Below are positions 58,467-64,000 of a stretch of DNA of 64,000 bases, one piece after another. The translations under genes and the position numbers were made by a program. The stretch is from positions 65,111,850 to 65,175,849 of the forward strand of contig CM075770.1 of assembly GCA_037974665.1 (NCBI GenBank), read 5' to 3'. The notes beneath the pieces were generated by a model. That model had not been told where the DNA came from, did no database searches, and saw only the letters and a program-made list of their open reading frames with translations. Position 1 is the stretch's first letter; every line of letters starts with the position of its first letter. The DNA is from Ehretia macrophylla (Eukaryota > Streptophyta > Magnoliopsida > Boraginales > Ehretiaceae).

Positions 58467-59024
58467 ATTTTTCAATTTTTTTGCTCCGGTTAGGGTTGCC
58501 AAGAAACTTTATCCACCACATTTCTTTTATCGAATCCCATGGCACCTTGGGCAAGACAACTTCGCTTCAAGTGGAGGCTGGGCAAGCAAACCGAGGGCGT
58601 AGGGCTTGTGACTAGGTCTCCTTCGCTCCGGTGCTCATAACTTTTGATCCGTAAGGAGTTACGCGGCGCACAGCATACCGTTTCAAAGCTCTCCGAGAGC
58701 TCTATGAATGCGGAAGCCAGCTTGTTCGCTGTGCCCATTTTTGGAACCCAAAATCGAATGTTTTAATCAGTTTCAGGCCACTTTTCTTTTTGAGCTCAAT
58801 TTTTTCATCCCGGATCGTACGTCGTGAGCTGTTAAAAGGACGACAACATTACTCGCCGGACATTAGAGGGCCCTACAACGCGTCGATATCACGTCTTAAG
58901 CGGATGCTGCGTTGTTGACGCGGATGGGTTGTCGTTAAGCCCATTGGGCCTTCTGAATGGGTTATCTCTCTAGGCTGGGACTGTGAACCGTTAACACATA
59001 AAGGAATTGTGCCCTCAACATGAC

Positions 59025-59143
59025 GGGTGCGATCATACCAGCACTAATGCTCCGGATCCCATCGAAACTCCGAAGTTAAGCGTGCTTGGCCGAGAGTAGT
59101 ACTAGGATGGGCGACCCCGTGGGAAGTCCTCGTGTTGCACCCC
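59025..59143 (+). rRNA. 5S rRNA: 5S rRNA gene copy 65
   Basis: 119 nt with A27T, A40G, G41A, G66C, T88C and C95G. Confidence 0.91.
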
Positions 59144-59674
59144 CCTTTTCAATTTTTTTTGCTCCGGTTAGGGTTGCCAAGAAACTTTATCCACCACATT
59201 TCTATTATCAAATTCCACGGCACCTTGGGCAAGACAACTTCGATTCACGTGGAGGCTGGGCCAGCAAACCGAGGGCGTAAGGCTTGTGACCAAGTGTCCT
59301 TCGCTCCGTTGCCTATAACTTTTGATCCATAAGGAGTTACGCGGCGCACAGCATACCGTTGCAAAGCTCTTTGAGAGCTCGCTGTGCCCCTTTTTGGGGC
59401 CCAAAATCGAACGTTTTCAACAGTTTCGGGCAACTTTTCTTATTAAGCATTGTTTTTCCATACTAGATCGTACGTCGTGAGCTGTTAAACGGATGACCAC
59501 CTTACTCGCGGGACATTCGAGGGCCCTACAACGCGTTGATGTCACGTCTTGCGAGGATGCTGCATTGTTGAAGCGGATGGGTTATCGTTAAGCCCATTGG
59601 GCTTCTGAATGGGCCATCTCTCTAGGCTAGGACTGTGAACTGTTAACACAAAGGAATAGTGCCCACAACATGAC

Positions 59675-59793
59675 GGGTGCTATCATATCAGCACTAATGC
59701 ACCGGTTCCCATCAGAACTCCGAAGTTAAGCGTGCTTGGGCGAGAGTAGTACTAGGATGGGTGACCCCCTGGGAAGTCCTCGTTTTGCACCCC
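59675..59793 (+). rRNA. 5S rRNA: 5S rRNA gene copy 66
   Basis: 119 nt with G7T, C14T, A32T and G110T. All internal promoter elements are consensus, so it is a well-preserved copy. Confidence 0.93.
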
Positions 59794-60354
59794 ATTTTTC
59801 GATTTTTTTTTGCTCCGGTTAGGATTGCCAAGATACTTTATCCACCACATTTCTTTTATCGAATCCCACGGCACCTTGGGCTAGACAACTTCACTACAGG
59901 TGGAGGCTGGGCCAGAAAACCAAGGGCCTAGGGCTTATGACCAGGTCTCCTTCGCTCCGGTGCCCATAACTTTTGATCAGTAAAGAGTCACACGGCGCAC
60001 AGCATACCATTGCAAAGCTCTCCGTGAGCTCTACGACGATGGCAGCCAACTTGTTCTTTGTGCCCATTTTTGGTGCCCAAAATCGAACGTTTTCATTCGT
60101 TTTGGGCCACTTTTCTTCTTTCGCTCTATTTTTCTGTCCCGGATCGTATGTCGTGAGCTATTAAAAGGCAAAAAACCTTACTCGCGGGACATTAGAAGGC
60201 CCTACAATGCGTCGATATCACATTTTGCGAGGATGCTGCGTTGTTGAAGCTGATGGTTTGTCGTTAATGCCCATTGGGCCTTCAGAATGGGCCATCTCTC
60301 TAGGATGGGACTGTGAACCGTTAACACAAAAAGGAATTGTTCTCTCAACATGAT

Positions 60355-60473
60355 GGGTGCGATCATACTAGCACTAATGCACTGGATCCCATCAGAACTC
60401 GGAAGTTAAGCGTGCTTGGGCGAGAGTAGTACTATGATGGGTGACCCTTTGGGAAGTCCTCGTGTTGCATCCC
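60355..60473 (+). rRNA. 5S rRNA: 5S rRNA gene copy 67
   Basis: 119 nt with C15T, C29T, C47G, G81T, C94T, C95T and C116T. Confidence 0.9.
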
Positions 60474-61031
60474 GCTTTTCAATTTTTTTTGCTCCGGTTA
60501 GGGTTGGCAAGATACTTTATCCGCCACATTTCTATTATCGAATCTCACGTCACCTTGGGCAAGACAACTTCGCTTCACGTGGTGGCTGGGCCAGCAAACC
60601 GAGGGCGTAGGGCTTTTGACCAGGTCTCCTTCTCTCCGGTGCCCAAAACTTTTGATCCGTAAGGAGTTACGCGGCTCGCAGCATACCTTTGCAAAGCTCT
60701 CCGAGAGGTCTACGATGGGGGAATCTAGCTTGCTCGCTGTGCCCTTTTTGGAGCCCAAAATCGAACGTTTTCATCAGTTTCGAGCAACTTTTCTGTTTTT
60801 GCTCTGTTTTTCCATCCCAGATCGTACGTCGTGAGCTGTCAAAAGGATGACAACCTTACTCGCGGGACAATAAAGGGCCCTACAACGCGTCGATATCACG
60901 TCTTTCGAGGATGCTGCGTTGTTGAAGTAGATGGGTTGTCGTTAAGCCCATTGGGCCTTCTGAATGAGCCATCTCTCTAGGTTGGGACTGTGAACCGTTA
61001 ACACATAAATGAATTGTGCACTCAACATGAC

Positions 61032-61150
61032 GGGTGTGATCATACCGGCACTAATGCACCGTATCCCATAAGAACTCCGAAGTTAAGCGTGCTTGGGCGA
61101 GAGTAGTACTAGGATGGGTGACCCCCTGGGAAGTCCTCGTGTTGCACCCC
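61032..61150 (+). rRNA. 5S rRNA: 5S rRNA gene copy 68
   Basis: 119 nt with C6T, A16G, G31T and C39A. A box, intermediate element and C box are perfect. Near-identical to copy 69. Confidence 0.93.
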
Positions 61151-61371
61151 CCTTTTCAATTTTTTTTCCTCCGGATAGGGTTGCCAAGAAAATTTATCCA
61201 CCACATTTCTATTACTGAATCCCACGGCACCTTGGGCAAGACAACTTCGCTTCAAATGGAGGCTGGGCCAGCAAACCATGGGCGTAGGGCTTGTGACGAG
61301 GTCTCCTTCGCTCCGGTGCCCATAACGTTTTATCCGTAAGGAGTTACGCAGTGCACAGCATACCGTTGCAA

Positions 61372-61386
61372 AGCTCTCCGAGAGCT
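61372..61386 (+). other. Conserved spacer palindrome (example unit)
   Basis: AGCTCTC at 61372-61378 and GAGAGCT at 61380-61386 around a single C form a 7-bp inverted repeat, about 340 bp after the gene start. It recurs in most units. About 15 bp further on, GGGGCAGC...GCTGTGCCC makes a second, imperfect hairpin. Function unknown. Confidence 0.6.
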
Positions 61387-61709
61387 CTACGACGGGGTCA
61401 GCCAGCTTGCTCGCTATGCCCATTTTTAGAGCCCAAAATCGAACATTTTCATCAGTTTCGGGCCACTTTTCTTATTTAGCTATGTTTTTTCGTCCCAGAT
61501 CGTTTGTCGTGAGCTGTTATAAGGACGACAACCTTACTCACGGGACATTAGAGGGCCCTACAATGCATCGATATCACGTCTTCTGAGGATGCTGCGTTGT
61601 TGAAACGGATGGGTTGTCGTTAAGCCCATTGGGCCTTCTGAATGAGCCATCTCTCTAGGCTGGGACTGTGAACTGTTAACACATAACGGAATTGTGTACT
61701 CAACATGAC

Positions 61710-61828
61710 GGGTGTGATCATACCGGCACTAATGCACCGTATCCCATCAGAACTCCGAAGTTAAGCGTGCTTGGGCTAGAGTAGTACTAGGATGGGTGAC
61801 CCCCTGGGAAGTCCTCGTGTTGCACCCC
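61710..61828 (+). rRNA. 5S rRNA: 5S rRNA gene copy 69
   Basis: 119 nt with C6T, A16G, G31T and G68T. It shares the first three changes with copy 68. Confidence 0.93.
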
Positions 61829-62387
61829 CCTTTTCAAATTTTTTTCCTCTAGATAGGGTTGCCAAGAAAATTTATCCACCACATTTCTATTACTGAATCC
61901 CACGGCACCTTGGGCAAGACAACTTCGCTTCAAATGGAGGCTGGGCCAGCAAACCATGGGCGTAGGGCTTGTGACGAGGTCTCCTTCGCTCCGGTGCCCA
62001 TAACGTTTTATCCGTAAGGAGTTACGCAGTGCACAGCATACCGTTGCAAAGCTCTCCGAGAGCTCTACGACGGGGTCAGCCAGCTTGCTCGCTATGCCCA
62101 TTTTTAGAGCCCAAAATCGAACATTTTCATCAGTTTCGGGCCACTTTTCTTATTTAGCTATGTTTTTTCGTCCCAGATCGTTTGTCGTGAGCTGTTATAA
62201 GGACGACAACCTTACTCACGGGACATTAGAGGGCCCTACAATGCGTCGATATCACGTCTTGCGAGGATGCTGCGTTGTTGATGCGGATGGGTTGTCGTTA
62301 AGCCCATTGGGCCTTCCGAATGGGCCATCTTTCAAGGCTGGGACTGTGAACAGTTAACACATAAAGGAATTGTGCCCTCAACATGAC
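61710..62387 (+). repeat. Recently duplicated 5S unit, second copy
   Basis: 678 bp. Shares rare variants with the preceding unit: TTACTGAATCC, AACCATGGGCG, ATAACGTTTTATCC, GAGGTCTCC and GTTATAAGG. Confidence 0.88.
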
Positions 62388-62506
62388 GGGTGCGATCATA
62401 CCAGTACTAATGCACCGGATCCCATCAGAACTCCGAAGTTAAGCGTGCTTGGGCGAGAGTAGTACTAAGATGTGAGACCCACTGGGAAGTCCTCGTGTTG
62501 CACCCC
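62388..62506 (+). rRNA. 5S rRNA: 5S rRNA gene copy 70
   Basis: 119 nt with C18T, then a damaged C box (AGATGTGAGACCCACTGG: G81A, G86T, T88A, C94A). A box and intermediate element are intact. Confidence 0.9.
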
Positions 62507-63065
62507 CCTTTTCAATTTTTTTTGCTCCGGTTAAGGTTGCCAAGAGACTTTATCTACCACATTTCTTTTATCGAATCCCACGGCACCTTGGGCAAGACAA
62601 CTTCACTTCAAGTGGAGGCTAGGCCTGCAAACCGAGGGTGTAGGGCTTGTGACCAGGTGTGCTTCGCTCCGGTGCCCATAACTTTTGATCCGTAAAGACT
62701 TACGCGGTGCACAGCATACCATTCCAAACCTCTCCGAGAGCTCTACAACGGGGGCAGCCAGCTTGCTCGCTGTGCCCTTTTTTAGAGCCTAAAATCGAAC
62801 GTTTTCACGAGTTTCGCGCCACTTTTCTTATTAAGCGCTAATTTTCGGTCCCGGATCGTACGTTGTGAGCTGTTAAAAGGATGACAACCTTACTCGCGAG
62901 ACATTAGTTGGCCTTACAACACGTCGATATCACGTCTTGCGAGGATGCAACATTTTTGAAGCAGATGGTTTGTCGTTAAGTCCATTGGGCCTTCTGAATG
63001 GGCCTTCTCTCTAGGCTGGGACTGTGAACCGTTAACACATAAAGTAAATGTGCCCTCAACATGAC

Positions 63066-63184
63066 GGGTGCAATCATACCAGCACTAATGCTCCGGATCC
63101 CATCAGAACTCCGATGTTAAGCGTGCTTGGGCGAGAGTAGTACTAGGATGAGTGACCCCCTGGGAAGTCCTCGTGTTGCACCCC
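63066..63184 (+). rRNA. 5S rRNA: 5S rRNA gene copy 71
   Basis: 119 nt with G7A, A27T, A50T and G86A. Confidence 0.92.
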
Positions 63185-63742
63185 CCTTTTCAAATTTTTT
63201 CCTCCAGATAGGGTTGCATAGAAAATTTATCCTCCAAATTTCTATTATCGAATCCCACGGCACCTTGGGCAAGACAACTTCGCTTCAAGTGGAGGCTGGG
63301 CCAGCAAACCGAGGGCGTAGGGCTTGTGACGAGGTCTCCTTCGCTCCGGTGCCAATAACTTTTGATCCGTAAGGAGGTACGCGGCGCACAGCATACCGTT
63401 GCAAAGCTTTGTAAGAGCTCTACGACGGGGGTAGCCAGCTTGCTCGCTGTGCCCGTCTTTGGAGCCCAAAATCGAACGATTTCATCAGTTTCGAGCCACT
63501 TTTCTTATTAAGCTCTGTTTTTCCGTCCCGGATCGTATGTCGTGAGCTGTTAAAAGGACGACAACCTTAATCACGGGACATTAGAGGGCCTTACAACGCG
63601 TCGATATCATGTCTTGCGAGGATGCTTCGTTGTTGAAGCGGATGGGTTGTCGTTAAGCCCATTGGGCCTTCTGATTGGGCCATCCCTCTAGGCTGGGACT
63701 ATGAACCGTTAACACATAAAGGAATTGTGCCCTCAACATGAC

Positions 63743-63861
63743 GGGTACGATCATACTAGCACTAATGCACCGGATCCCATCAGAACTCTGAAGTAAAGCG
63801 CGCTTGGGCGAGAGTAGTACTAGGATGGGTGACCCCTAGGGAATTCCTCGTGTTGTACCCC
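63743..63861 (+). rRNA. 5S rRNA: 5S rRNA gene copy 72
   Basis: 119 nt with G5A, C15T, C47T, T53A and T59C (A box), C95T, T96A, G102T and C114T. Its spacer runs out of the window. Confidence 0.9.
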
Positions 63862-64000
63862 CCTTTTCAATTTTTTTTCCTCCGGTTAGGGTTGCCAAGA
63901 TACTTTATCCAACACATTTCTATTATCGAATCCCACGGCACCTTGGGCAAGACAACTTCGCTTCAAGTGGTGGCTGGGCCCGCAAACCGAGGGCGTAAGG

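Larger units (their letters stand above)
61032..61709 (+). repeat. Recently duplicated 5S unit, first copy
   Basis: 678 bp. Matches the next unit nearly base for base from 61022 to about 61565; the few differences seen include TAAG/TCAG and GCGAGAG/GCTAGAG in the gene and CCTCCGG/CCTCTAG after it. Confidence 0.88.
52725..64000 (+). repeat. 5S rDNA tandem array, right block (copies 56-72)
   Basis: Units of 677-680 bp, except 650 bp at 59025, where 27 bp are lost in the spacer (GAGAGCTCGCTGTG at 59390). Spacer variants CTTATTAAGC, GGATAGGGTTGCCAAGAAAA and TTCAAGTGGAGG are common. The window ends inside the spacer of copy 72 (63862-64000). Confidence 0.97.

Noticed and set aside
41-63372. Dozens of similar 60-100-residue open frames on both strands, one set per unit (for example beginning MGESSTRMGDP, MTPWEVLVLHP, or on - MGSKKGT)
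   Set aside because: They begin inside the 5S gene or run through the spacer, recur every 677 bp because the DNA repeats, are broken in many units by indels and stops, and have no recognisable domain.
1-64000. CRISPR array or bacterial operon, suggested by regular repeats
   Set aside because: The repeat contains a whole 5S rRNA gene, the 558-bp spacers are homologous to each other, and the inserted elements are typical of plants.

Overview
The window is a plant nuclear 5S ribosomal DNA array that has been invaded by retrotransposons. The 119-bp gene with its internal control region (A box, intermediate element, C box), the T-rich 3' end and the CATAAAG / GC / C upstream signals are those of angiosperm 5S genes. 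I count 72 gene positions, all on the + strand, spaced about 677 bp apart: roughly 119 bp of gene and 558 bp of intergenic spacer. Copy 1 is cut by the window edge, copies 11 and 12 are truncated by deletions, and copy 38 is split by a 12-kb retroelement. Throughout, changes are written against the plant consensus recalled from family knowledge, numbered 1-119 from GGGTGCGATC to TTGCACCCC. The A box lies near nt 50-64, the intermediate element near 67-72 and the C box near 80-98.

Layout: 1-14729 holds 5S copies 1-23. 14730-18277 is a solo LTR of a Ty3/Gypsy element. 18278-28213 holds copies 24-37 and the 5' part of copy 38. 28214-40210 is a complete but decayed Ty3/Gypsy chromovirus (Tekay/Del-like), coding on the - strand, with two 3587-bp LTRs and a GATCC target-site duplication. 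40211-52199 holds the rest of copy 38 and copies 39-55. 52200-52724 is a small non-coding TRIM-type LTR element. 52725-64000 holds copies 56-72. All three insertions lie antisense to the 5S genes.

The only true protein-coding remains are gag and pol of the chromovirus. They are broken by an in-frame TAG between gag and protease, two frameshifts in pol, and substitutions of zinc-knuckle and RNase H residues. Many short open frames recur once per 5S unit; they are by-products of the repeated sequence, not genes.

No 5S copy read here equals the consensus exactly. The best is copy 10 at 6068 (two changes); many others carry changes in the A box, intermediate element or C box. Spacer subfamilies, dimeric higher-order repeats, recent unit duplications and deletion hybrids show unequal exchange. 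The array looks like a poorly homogenised, probably largely silent part of the 5S locus. I found no previously undescribed gene system. The most informative signals are the array decay, the recombinant solo LTR with mismatched flanks, and a spacer that combines a telo-box-like motif with site-II-like motifs.
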